Origin: a virus | IMG/VR virus record: IMGVR_UViG_3300046692_000136 | Span: 1 to 49,004 of that record | Strand: one strand, 5' to 3' | DNA: 49,004 nucleotides | In this document: positions 19,649-27,846 of the stretch, one piece after another | How positions within the stretch are numbered: position 1 is the stretch's first letter | How the letters are laid out: each line of letters begins with the position of its first letter | Program-made: the position numbers and the translations under genes | Notes under the pieces: model-generated | Databases searched by the model: none | What the model was told of the DNA's origin: nothing | What the model saw: the letters and a program-made list of their open reading frames with translations, nothing else

Positions 19649-21648
19649 TATGGCGATACCTCGATCTTGAACTGCGCGCCACCGTTCGCCGGAAACTCGA
19701 CGCGGTAGCCGCTGGTGTAGTCAGGGTCGACCGACGTCATCGGGACAATGGTGATCTGCGCGTTCGCCGGTGAGATGACCGTGACGCGCGCATTCGCCGT
19801 CGTGATGACATTGCCGGCAACGCTAGGCTGCGTCGGGAACTGGACCTGTTCAATCGCCGACGTTCCACTACCGAGCGTGAAGGAATCAGCGATCGTGAGC
19901 ACGCCACCGACAAAATCAGCCGTGCGCTGCCACCGCTGCACGCCCATGTTGTCGTCGACCTGATACAGCGGCGAGAGGTCGGCAACGATGTGCACGTCGC
20001 CGTTCGCAGCCGCCGTGTAGGCCGTGACGATCGCGGCCGCATAGTCCTGTTCCTTGACCTGGCCGCTGTGCACGAAGCGCGGCATATTCCGATCGCGCGA
20101 GCCCTGCTGAATTCCGCTATGCGAGTGGATGTTGTTCGTGACCGCTATCCAATCGCCTTTGCCGAATAGCGTGAAGCTGCCCTGCTCCCGCGCGGCGTGG
20201 GACTGTTCGAAGCGGCCGGCGAGGAATGAGAACCACGTCGCCTGCGGAGTCCACGCTGTACGCGCGAAGACGCTGCCGACTTCAGGTGCGCGATAGACGA
20301 GGACCGGCGGCGCGCTCGTCGGCGTGTATGGATACATGTTGTCGATGTAGTTGTCGCGCGACTGCATGTCCTGATTCGGCGTGTGCGACAGCGCGTAGCC
20401 GGCTTCGGCCTTCGCGATCGGATCGCTCGACTGGTATTGCCCAGAGAGCATTTCCTCGCGGTTGTAGTCGTACCAGTAGGGCTCGGACACCCGCGGCTGA
20501 TCGCCGATCGGCGCGAAGCGGTCCATGGTCGGCACGAGTGCGTGCGTCCAGTAGCGGACGTTGTTGCCGGTGTAGGCGTTCGCGTTCGCAAGGTCGCCTT
20601 GGCCCGAGTCACGCCACGCCAGCATGCCGCGCTCCATGCGCTTGAACGCATAGCCGTACCCCGTGCCCTCGAGCGAACCACCGCCTGCTGGGATCGTGGC
20701 GAGACCATTCATCACGAATGGGATGCGCGTGTTGCGTACGTCTGCAAGAAGGCTCGCCTCTCCGCTCGCCAGCGCCCAATAGATCGACGCGCCCATGAAC
20801 GAGTAGTGATAATTGTTCGCCCACTGATCGAGCGCCCAGCCGGACCAGCCGATGCCGCCCCAGAGATTCACCATGGTCATGTCCATGACCGCTTTCCATC
20901 GCGCGCGCTGCGCCGAGGTCACGCTCGGACACTTCGCATACGCCAGCGATGGCCCGACGAGGTAGCCGTCGACGTAGAGATAGCTGTCGTCCGCGATAGC
21001 GTCGGCGTTGTTCGTCATCAGGTCATCGGCGAGTGCGACCGCCCGCGTGCAGTAAGATGCCATGCCCGTCTTGAGGTACGCCCATACGAGAACCTCGGCA
21101 TCGGCGTCGTCGCGGTTCGCGCGGCCGATGAAGTTCGCGTATTCGGGGCTCGCCGTGTTGATGAACGAGAGGTCCAGATTCAGTCCGCCCGGTGGCGGCG
21201 GCTGACTCGTGCAGGCGCCCGCCGGCGCGACGCTCGGAACCCACGGTAGCGGCGTGACCACGCAGCCTTGCAGCGGTGGCGTCTGCGCCCATCCGTGCGT
21301 CTGGGTCCATGTTCCGGTCGTGCCGGGATTGCTCACTGAGCACTGGACGAGCTGCGAAGCGTCAGGCGGCACCGGCGGACAGACGGCGGTCGGGAAGATC
21401 CAATCCGAGGACACAGCGCCGCCGGTCAGCGGAAACTGGACCCATTGGCCGCCGACCGCGAACCGGCGCTGGCCTGCCGTCAGGAGTTCGTTGTACGTGA
21501 ACGACTTCGCCCCAGCCGGGATCGCCAGCGACCGTGAGATACCAGCCTGCGTGAACTTGATGGCGGTCGGTTTCACCGGCGTCGGCGTTGGAACTGCGGC
21601 GAAGGCCGGCAACGCGATGAGAAGCAACGCGAGCATGAGATTGCGCAT
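19648..21648 (-). CDS. Secreted heparinase II/III-like polysaccharide lyase
   Basis: 666 aa with an N-terminal signal peptide (1-18, MRNLMLALLLIALPAFA). A Pro/Thr linker and a Cys-containing beta domain (about 20-170) precede a helical toroid-like region holding WANNYHYSFMGASIYWAL and GGGSLEGTGYGYAF. The C-terminal beta part has EQSHAAREQGSFTLFGKGDW, close to the heparinase II/III signature. These enzymes break acidic polysaccharides by beta-elimination using Asn, Tyr and His. A phage lyase is usually a tail part without a signal peptide, so this one appears designed for export by the infected cell. The family call is moderate and the substrate unknown. Confidence 0.7.
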   Translation of the reverse strand: MRNLMLALLLIALPAFAAVPTPTPVKPTAIKFTQAGISRSLAIPAGAKSFTYNELLTAGQRRFAVGGQWVQFPLTGGAVSSDWIFPTAVCPPVPPDASQLVQCSVSNPGTTGTWTQTHGWAQTPPLQGCVVTPLPWVPSVAPAGACTSQPPPPGGLNLDLSFINTASPEYANFIGRANRDDADAEVLVWAYLKTGMASYCTRAVALADDLMTNNADAIADDSYLYVDGYLVGPSLAYAKCPSVTSAQRARWKAVMDMTMVNLWGGIGWSGWALDQWANNYHYSFMGASIYWALASGEASLLADVRNTRIPFVMNGLATIPAGGGSLEGTGYGYAFKRMERGMLAWRDSGQGDLANANAYTGNNVRYWTHALVPTMDRFAPIGDQPRVSEPYWYDYNREEMLSGQYQSSDPIAKAEAGYALSHTPNQDMQSRDNYIDNMYPYTPTSAPPVLVYRAPEVGSVFARTAWTPQATWFSFLAGRFEQSHAAREQGSFTLFGKGDWIAVTNNIHSHSGIQQGSRDRNMPRFVHSGQVKEQDYAAAIVTAYTAAANGDVHIVADLSPLYQVDDNMGVQRWQRTADFVGGVLTIADSFTLGSGTSAIEQVQFPTQPSVAGNVITTANARVTVISPANAQITIVPMTSVDPDYTSGYRVEFPANGGAQFKIEVSP

Positions 21649-21651
21649 AGG

Positions 21652-23208
21652 TCAATCCAGGTCCGTGACGGTGAGGATACAGACGCTGCCGATGTTCTCG
21701 GCGGTAAGTGTACACATTGTGCCGATGTTTTCGGCGGTGAACGAAACGAGCTTCGGCGTCACAATAAATCCAGGCAGCGCGCCGGCGGTGCCGATCGCCT
21801 GAGTTCCGGCGAGGCGGCGGTTATGCGAGACGCCGAGTGCCCCTGTGCCAGCGGCGGCGGCGGTGCCGGCCAATGCCTGCACGCGCGCCGTGCGTGGCGT
21901 GACGGTCCCGGCCGTGCTCGTGCCCTCGGCGCCGCTCAGCGCCAGCGAGCGTGCGCCAACGCTGGCGGTACCGGTGGCTGTCGCCGCGGCTTGTCCTGTG
22001 AGCGCCACCGCGGCGCTACCCCCAGTCGTGACCGTGCCAGCCGAACCTGTTGCGCCGGCACCAGCAAGGGGAACCGAGCGCACCGGGGAAGGTGATCCGG
22101 CACCCGAGCTCGCTGCTGTGCCAGTGATCGCGACCTCTCGGTCGGCCCATTGAATGCTGTCGGCCGTCGCCGTTGCGCCAGAACCGCTCAGGACGAACGC
22201 AGAGGCGCGCACGACGGAACCAGCGGCGGACGTGGCTGCGACACCTGTAAGCGCCACGGTGACGCCTGTGTGCGGGGATAGCGTGCCTGCGGACGCCGCG
22301 GCCGCCTGCCCGGTTAGCCCGACGCTGACGTTCGTGTGCGGCGAGAGGGTTCCGGCCGCTACGGTCGCGGCGAGTCCGGCCGCCATGATCACACGCGCAG
22401 CCTTGGACGTTCCCGCCGATGCCGTTGCTGCCGCCCCTGAGGCCGTGGGCGCGTGCCGCGCTTTGGCCGTGCCGGATGCCGAAGTGGCGGCTGCGCCAGC
22501 CGCTGCGAGCGAATGCTTGGCCTTGGCGGTGCCTGCAGACGGTGTCGCTGCGGTGCCGCTCGCCGTCGCCGCGTGCTTTGACGCGGGCGTACCCGCCGAG
22601 CTCGTCGCGCCAGAGCCCGAAAGTCCGACACTCGTGCCGCCCCCTGCCGGCCATCCGACCGAACCCGCGGGCGGGGTATCGCCGAACGCGGAGGCACCGA
22701 AATTGCCGGTGCATTTACCGTCATTGATCGTCGATGTGCCGAGTGACCAGTTGCCGGCGCTGAATCCGCTCGCACATTCCGCGGCCGGCGTAGAAACGTA
22801 ATCATTCGCGGGCGGATTCCACCAGCCGACGCCGACCTTGCCCATGTAAATCTTGTCGTTCTCGACAAGTATTTTGATCGTGTCGCCTGGCGCGTACACC
22901 ATGATATTGCTATCGACGGTGATGCCTGCGGACTGCTTATCGTATGAACCATCCATCCACAGGGACAGCTGATCGTCGTAGGCGCCGAGATACTGATCCG
23001 TCAGTGTGCCGGCTTTGACCAAACCGAAACCGATGAAACTCGTGCCAGCATCAATCGCGAATTCCGCGTAATGCGAGGATGCGGAAATGTCGATGGGATC
23101 GGTGGCGGCGACCATGTATAGGCCGCCGCTCATCGTGGCGATTAAATTACCGCCCGTCAGCGTGACGCCGCTGCCCTTTCGACTGGCATCCCACGTTGCG
23201 AAGCTCAT
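21652..23208 (-). CDS. Tail protein with about 14 Ala/Gly/Thr repeats
   Basis: 518 aa. Residues 1-185 look like a concanavalin/SPRY-type beta sandwich (HYAEFAIDAGTSFIGFGLVK, IYMGKVGVGWWNPPAND). From about 193 to 480 run roughly 14 units of 20-22 residues with the pattern L-x-G-x-x-A-T-x-S-A-G-T. The last 30 residues hold two similar TAENIG segments (MCTLTAENIGSVCILTV). Similar repeats occur in tail or decoration proteins of many phages. It probably forms a surface fibre with an N-terminal sugar-binding head. Confidence 0.7.
   Translation of the reverse strand: MSFATWDASRKGSGVTLTGGNLIATMSGGLYMVAATDPIDISASSHYAEFAIDAGTSFIGFGLVKAGTLTDQYLGAYDDQLSLWMDGSYDKQSAGITVDSNIMVYAPGDTIKILVENDKIYMGKVGVGWWNPPANDYVSTPAAECASGFSAGNWSLGTSTINDGKCTGNFGASAFGDTPPAGSVGWPAGGGTSVGLSGSGATSSAGTPASKHAATASGTAATPSAGTAKAKHSLAAAGAAATSASGTAKARHAPTASGAAATASAGTSKAARVIMAAGLAATVAAGTLSPHTNVSVGLTGQAAAASAGTLSPHTGVTVALTGVAATSAAGSVVRASAFVLSGSGATATADSIQWADREVAITGTAASSGAGSPSPVRSVPLAGAGATGSAGTVTTGGSAAVALTGQAAATATGTASVGARSLALSGAEGTSTAGTVTPRTARVQALAGTAAAAGTGALGVSHNRRLAGTQAIGTAGALPGFIVTPKLVSFTAENIGTMCTLTAENIGSVCILTVTDLD
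21750..22630 (-). repeat. Degenerate ~63-bp coding repeats
   Basis: The DNA for the 20-22-residue units of the repeat protein. Units are degenerate at codon level, so they are old or under selection for variation. Two neighbouring units share LSPHT spacers exactly. The GC-rich repeat opens long frames on the opposite strand. Confidence 0.7.
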
Positions 23209-23209
23209 G

Positions 23210-23662
23210 TCATGCGATCCGCACGAGGCCCGTGCTGGCGTCGTTCGTCGGCATCGTCAGCGAGAAATCGCCGGCCGTGATCGTCTGTGCGCCGAAGGTG
23301 AACACACCGACGGCTGCGTTGCTCTGCGTCGTGTTGTAGAGCAACACCGCGTCGAACGACGTCGATAGCGTGACGTTCGTGTAGGTGATCGTCGCACTCG
23401 GCGTCGTGAATGCCGTGGTGCCGGACGTATTCGGCGCCGTCCATGTGAAGGCGATACCGCCGGCGCTGTAATTCGTGCCAGTGACCTCGCCCGTCGACGA
23501 GTAGGCCGTCGTCGCCGCGGTGATCGTTGCCGAGGCGAGGAATAGTGCCGCTTTGAAACTATCGGCACCCGTGCCAGCGCGCACGACGGACGTGCCGAAG
23601 GCGTGTATGCCGTTCATGATTTCTTTCTTCCACGATGTTGCTAACCCCTGTGAATTTGCCAT
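23210..23662 (-). CDS. Tail/particle surface protein, 150 aa
   Basis: Thr/Ser/Ala-rich beta protein beginning MANSQGLATSWKKEIMNGIH, followed by strands such as SATITYTNVTLSTSFDAVLL. From memory the start resembles small proteins encoded with phage tail fibres. The function is not established. It sits between the repeat protein and the tail-tip genes. Confidence 0.65.
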   Translation of the reverse strand: MANSQGLATSWKKEIMNGIHAFGTSVVRAGTGADSFKAALFLASATITAATTAYSSTGEVTGTNYSAGGIAFTWTAPNTSGTTAFTTPSATITYTNVTLSTSFDAVLLYNTTQSNAAVGVFTFGAQTITAGDFSLTMPTNDASTGLVRIA

Positions 23663-23674
23663 GACTGCGTGCTC

Positions 23675-23884
23675 CTATAGCGTTGCCGTTTCGGTGAGGG
23701 TGGATAGACCGTTGATGATGTGCGCATGTGCGTTGCGCCTAACTTCTACGCCGCCTTTCTTATAGACCTCGACGAAAACGATCGAGTCTCCGTTTTTCTG
23801 CCACTCGACGAAATGCTCTAGCTCATCGGCGTTGATGTTGCCGAGGGACGTCCATATCACGGGCTTGCTCAGATCAAGATTCAT
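23675..23884 (-). CDS. Hypothetical 69-aa tail-region protein
   Basis: The start at 23884 overlaps the previous stop (ATGA). The longer frame to 24127 is a shadow. Mixed alpha/beta, with a central acidic helix. No family recognised. Confidence 0.65.
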   Translation of the reverse strand: MNLDLSKPVIWTSLGNINADELEHFVEWQKNGDSIVFVEVYKKGGVEVRRNAHAHIINGLSTLTETATL

Positions 23885-24252
23885 GGCGCGGGGAATCCAT
23901 GTTGAATCGTCAGTGTGATTTTTGCCGGCGGCTCGCGGTTGCCGTCCGGGTCTATCATCGTGACGCCGCCAAGATAAACTCCGATAGGAAGTTCGGCTGT
24001 AGTCGCAGTGACGAATACCATGTCCGCGACAAGCGTCTTGGCTCCGGCATTGCCGGTAACAGATGGGCTTAGATTGATGGCTATGCGTTGTGTGTATGGC
24101 GACACGATCACTATCTCGCATGCCCATCCATCGTAGGTCGGAAGGGCTGAGCCGTCCGCCTGCGTGACTACCATCGTTAGCCGCTGCGCTCCACTAGTTC
24201 CTTGGACAACCGCAAAATCGAGTTGCTTAGGAGTCCATCCAATCTGGTTCAT
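23881..24252 (-). CDS. Beta-sandwich tail accessory protein, 123 aa
   Basis: All-beta pattern with strands ending in PAKITLTIQHG and a segment reading ELPIGVYLGGVTMIDPDGN, similar in style to the small BppU-like or Ig-like accessory domains of phage baseplates. No firm family. Encoded immediately after the 278-aa tail protein. Confidence 0.65.
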   Translation of the reverse strand: MNQIGWTPKQLDFAVVQGTSGAQRLTMVVTQADGSALPTYDGWACEIVIVSPYTQRIAINLSPSVTGNAGAKTLVADMVFVTATTAELPIGVYLGGVTMIDPDGNREPPAKITLTIQHGFPAP

Positions 24253-25089
24253 CTATGTAGCCTCTTGAAAACTTGGATTCCATGTATAGCGCGGCACCTT
24301 TCCGAGCTGGATTGCGCCAGGCGTTGTCAGCCGAGCGAACATTGCATTGCGCTGCATGTCGCCATCGTCGGAGTAGAGACAGACGCCGCAGATCGGCGAT
24401 ACCGCCAAGCGTGCGCGCAATGTCTTGATGTCGATGAACCCTCCGGCACCGTCCGCGACCGTAGATCCGTTCGGGCCGCCGCGCACGTCCAGTTTCGAGA
24501 ACGTGCCCAGCGTTTCCGAAAGCGTGCGGAATGGCTTGCGCATATTCGAATAGAGCTGATTCCCTTCGGTGCGGCTATAGGCTGACGGATCGCTCAGGTC
24601 GTCCGAGATCGGGCTCGACATCAGCGCGCAAAGATCGATCGAGCGCCCCATGCCGATCTCACCAATCGCGAACTCCGCATTGGCGGGAATAGTCGGCGAT
24701 CCGTTGACATCGTTGTAGATGCGGATCGTGAGCGTGTTGCTCGGCGATACGCTCGGCGTGAACCACGCATTGAGCTTTCCGAACTCGTCGGCCTGGAGCC
24801 GCTGCGTCACGCCGTCGACGACGATCTTCGTTCCGGCAGGGAGATCAATGACATTCGCGATTCCGATGCAGCCGTGAATTGCGGTCGCGTCAATAGCAGA
24901 GGCAACGGTGATCGTCAGCTCGACATAGCTTGACGTGTTCTGCGTGCCACCGATCCATTGCATCAGCTGCACGCTGCCGGTGCGCGTGTCGAACAGGGCA
25001 GACCCATCGTCAGGCGCGAGGAATGCCGCACCGCCTGCGCTGCCGCCGATGGCCGCCATGAAGGTGTAGTCACCATAGACGATGCGCAT
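24253..25089 (-). CDS. Tail-tip protein, 278 aa
   Basis: Beta-rich protein without a recognised family, starting MRIVYGDYTFMAAIGGSAGG. The middle has ELTITVASAIDATAIHGCIG, a likely jelly-roll. It shares 1 bp with the 918-aa hub gene and must act at the tail end with it. A receptor-binding or hub-accessory role is inferred from position. Confidence 0.7.
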   Translation of the reverse strand: MRIVYGDYTFMAAIGGSAGGAAFLAPDDGSALFDTRTGSVQLMQWIGGTQNTSSYVELTITVASAIDATAIHGCIGIANVIDLPAGTKIVVDGVTQRLQADEFGKLNAWFTPSVSPSNTLTIRIYNDVNGSPTIPANAEFAIGEIGMGRSIDLCALMSSPISDDLSDPSAYSRTEGNQLYSNMRKPFRTLSETLGTFSKLDVRGGPNGSTVADGAGGFIDIKTLRARLAVSPICGVCLYSDDGDMQRNAMFARLTTPGAIQLGKVPRYTWNPSFQEAT

Positions 25090-27845
25090 CAGTAGAACCC
25101 CGTGATAATGATTCGCTTGCTAAACGGGAATATCTCCCAGCCCACTACGCTCATCTTTGTATTGATGAAACCGTGCCGCGGATAGTTGAACTCGACGACA
25201 TTGCCAAATCCTATGTCCGCTAGATCGCATTGTGTTCCTGTTCCTACCGCAGCCGGATCATCATACCGCGCCGAGAAGGTCACAAAGCGGCGCTTGCCTG
25301 TGGTGACGTCGCCGTTGTCATAGACCTGCGGCGACCAGAGACCGACCACGCGATCGAGCTCAATCTGACCGTCGTCAGGATCGTCCAGTACCGACTGAAA
25401 GATGCCGGCCCCACGCGCGAAGTCGTATTGCCCGGCCGGCGACTGGCTCGACGAGATCGTGTATTGCGATTGCTTCATGTAGCGCGCCTTCACCTCCGCA
25501 GGAACGATGTCCGTGTCCGAGCTGATGTCGCTGTCGGACGTGGCCGGCGACTGGTTGCGTCGAATGCCTGCGCGCGTCGTCAGGCTCGCCGCTTCGTCGG
25601 CCTCGAATCGAATGCCGCGATCGACGTTCGTCTCGTCGAAGGTCGCGATAACGATGCCATCATGCGGATCAGTCAGCCTCGACGCGACGACGACGCCGCC
25701 AGCGTTCGTGGCGAGCGTTCCGCAGTAGCCGTCTAGACACTCGCGCAGCACTTCGAGGATGTTCGGCGGATCGTCGTAGCTGATACCTAATCCGCCTGTG
25801 TAGGCCGCAGCCGTGTCGATGTCGCTGACGCTATCGGCATCGTAAACGCTTGTGTCCTCCTGCGCGCGACGGATCAGCACTTCGTAGAACAGCTGCGATA
25901 GCGTCATCCCTACCAGCGGCGCCTCGACGTACTGGCCGAGAAGCTCAAGCCTCACGTCGTAGACGATGCCGCCTCCGATACCGACCGCCGTGCCGCCAGT
26001 AGGTCCAGCCGATGCGACTGCGATAAAGATCAGATCGCGATCAGCGCCTGGCGGAATGGAGAACTCGAACGCGAACGAACCTTGGCCGCTCGTCGGTTCC
26101 GTCAGCGGCTGATTGTGCGGCGAGATTGCATCCTCGGCGAGATTGCTGAGCGCCGAACGAACCATGATGCCGCCGAGCATGCCACCGACCAGCGAAGGCG
26201 GTGATGCGAACGTCGAGTAAATCTTGAACGTGATGCGATAAGACTTGCCCGCTTGCAGCACGCTCGCATAGGTCAGCTGATCGCCGAACTTACCGCCGAA
26301 CGGGTAGTACGGAAACGCGCTCAGGATGTTCGCGAGGTTATCGACGCGGTATCCATCGAGATGATCTAAATGCTGAATCAGCGAGCCGGCGCCATTGCTC
26401 CATGTCCAGTTGTCCGGCACCGAAGGCGAGCCTGACCACGAGTCGAAGATGCCGTCGCCATTGAGCTCGTCGACAGCACCCAGGATCACGACCTGATCGC
26501 CGACGCTGGAAAGGTCGCCGGTCAGCTTGCCGAACGGATCGGTCTCCAGCTGCATGCCCGATGCATTCAAAGCCGGCACGTATTGCGGCGGCGTCGCGTT
26601 CGGGTCGAGCGGCGCTGCGATGTCCTTCACGGCGGCGAGGTTATTCACCGGCGCGTCATGCCACTGGTAGATTCGGTTCGGTCCGTCGATCAGCAGCGGC
26701 ACGCGGTTTCGATTCGCACCGAACGTGAGTGGGATCATCCGGTTCGCGGCGCCCGCGTCGACGAACGGCGGATTGATCATGACCGGCAGCGTCTTGTCGA
26801 GACGCGAGATCGTGTCCTTCAACGTGATTGTGATGATGTCTTCGTTGTCGCATGTCACGTTGTCGAGGATGGCCGTCGCGATCAGCGGCGCATCCCGAAT
26901 CAGCGTAGACGTGCCGAGCGCCATCGCTGCAGGCAGCTTGATCGTCACGATCGTATCGCGCAGATCAGCGCCGACGAGGAACGAATAGAACCCATCGTAG
27001 TTGTCTAGCTGCAGAGAACCATAGGCCGCGAGCTGCACCGAGGTATCGCCCCACGGCCAGACGATCGGCCGGCGCTTGATGCTGAAGCTATCCGCGTTCG
27101 CGACGCGCGCCTTGTATTGCTTGTGCGAAGGCTCGTCGGTGCCGGCCGTGACGATCGCTTCATCGATGATCGTCAGGTAAAGGTTTGCGATCCCTTCGGT
27201 GTTGACCTCGTACCAGCCGTCAAAGAAGTCGATGGTCGAACCCGACGAGTCGAGGGTTTCGTTCTTCGAGTTCGTCGGCTGCGGCGCCAGCGGAAACGGG
27301 CGCTGTCCGAAATTGCAGAATGCGGACACGTCACCAGGATTCGATGCCGCAATACTGACCGCCGGGAGCCAGAAGAACCCCCCGTGCGAGTCGGTCGGCA
27401 GGAACACATTCGCGTAGAAGTTGCCATCGACGAACCATGCGAGGTAAGGGCCGACGTCGGAATTGAAGTTCACGTAGACGGTGATGCACCGGCGCTCGTC
27501 TACAGGTACGCCAGAGACCACCTGCGCGCCGTTGTGCCAGATGCCGCCTTCTCCTGGCCGAAGTCCCCAGCTATAGGCGTCGTCGCCTACAGCGCCGTCC
27601 AGCGCGCCCTCTGGCCGCGTCAATCCGACGCTGCAGATACCGGACAGATCGCCGCGGCTCGTCGAATAGAAATAGCAATCGAATCGCGCATGCCCGACCG
27701 CCTTCGGGATCGTTGCGAATACCGCGCTCGCATCCGCTGACGAGTCGCCGACCGCGAGGTTCGTGACGACCAGATTCCCCTGATCGAGTTCGAGGTCGGC
27801 GCCGATCGCATTCGGGTTGAGCGTGGCGTAAGTCTTGGCGGTCAT
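25089..27845 (-). CDS. Tail hub / host-specificity protein with SPRY start
   Basis: 918 aa. Residues about 10-185 form a SPRY/concanavalin-like domain (HARFDCYFYSTSRGDLSG, AWFVDGNFYANVFLP). The middle and C-terminal parts resemble large siphophage hub proteins, including a domain near 640-760 (MTLSQLFYEVLIRRAQEDTS, NILEVLRECLDGY) and a beta-rich end with FITKR-like strands. It probably closes the tail tube and carries the adhesion apparatus. Assignment rests on size, order after the tape measure, and overall pattern. Confidence 0.7.
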   Translation of the reverse strand: MTAKTYATLNPNAIGADLELDQGNLVVTNLAVGDSSADASAVFATIPKAVGHARFDCYFYSTSRGDLSGICSVGLTRPEGALDGAVGDDAYSWGLRPGEGGIWHNGAQVVSGVPVDERRCITVYVNFNSDVGPYLAWFVDGNFYANVFLPTDSHGGFFWLPAVSIAASNPGDVSAFCNFGQRPFPLAPQPTNSKNETLDSSGSTIDFFDGWYEVNTEGIANLYLTIIDEAIVTAGTDEPSHKQYKARVANADSFSIKRRPIVWPWGDTSVQLAAYGSLQLDNYDGFYSFLVGADLRDTIVTIKLPAAMALGTSTLIRDAPLIATAILDNVTCDNEDIITITLKDTISRLDKTLPVMINPPFVDAGAANRMIPLTFGANRNRVPLLIDGPNRIYQWHDAPVNNLAAVKDIAAPLDPNATPPQYVPALNASGMQLETDPFGKLTGDLSSVGDQVVILGAVDELNGDGIFDSWSGSPSVPDNWTWSNGAGSLIQHLDHLDGYRVDNLANILSAFPYYPFGGKFGDQLTYASVLQAGKSYRITFKIYSTFASPPSLVGGMLGGIMVRSALSNLAEDAISPHNQPLTEPTSGQGSFAFEFSIPPGADRDLIFIAVASAGPTGGTAVGIGGGIVYDVRLELLGQYVEAPLVGMTLSQLFYEVLIRRAQEDTSVYDADSVSDIDTAAAYTGGLGISYDDPPNILEVLRECLDGYCGTLATNAGGVVVASRLTDPHDGIVIATFDETNVDRGIRFEADEAASLTTRAGIRRNQSPATSDSDISSDTDIVPAEVKARYMKQSQYTISSSQSPAGQYDFARGAGIFQSVLDDPDDGQIELDRVVGLWSPQVYDNGDVTTGKRRFVTFSARYDDPAAVGTGTQCDLADIGFGNVVEFNYPRHGFINTKMSVVGWEIFPFSKRIIITGFY

Positions 27846-27846
27846 G

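Noticed and set aside
20383-21249. 288-aa plus-strand frame opposite the lyase gene
   Set aside because: Arg/Val/His-rich antisense frame crossing a well-supported gene; no recognisable motif.
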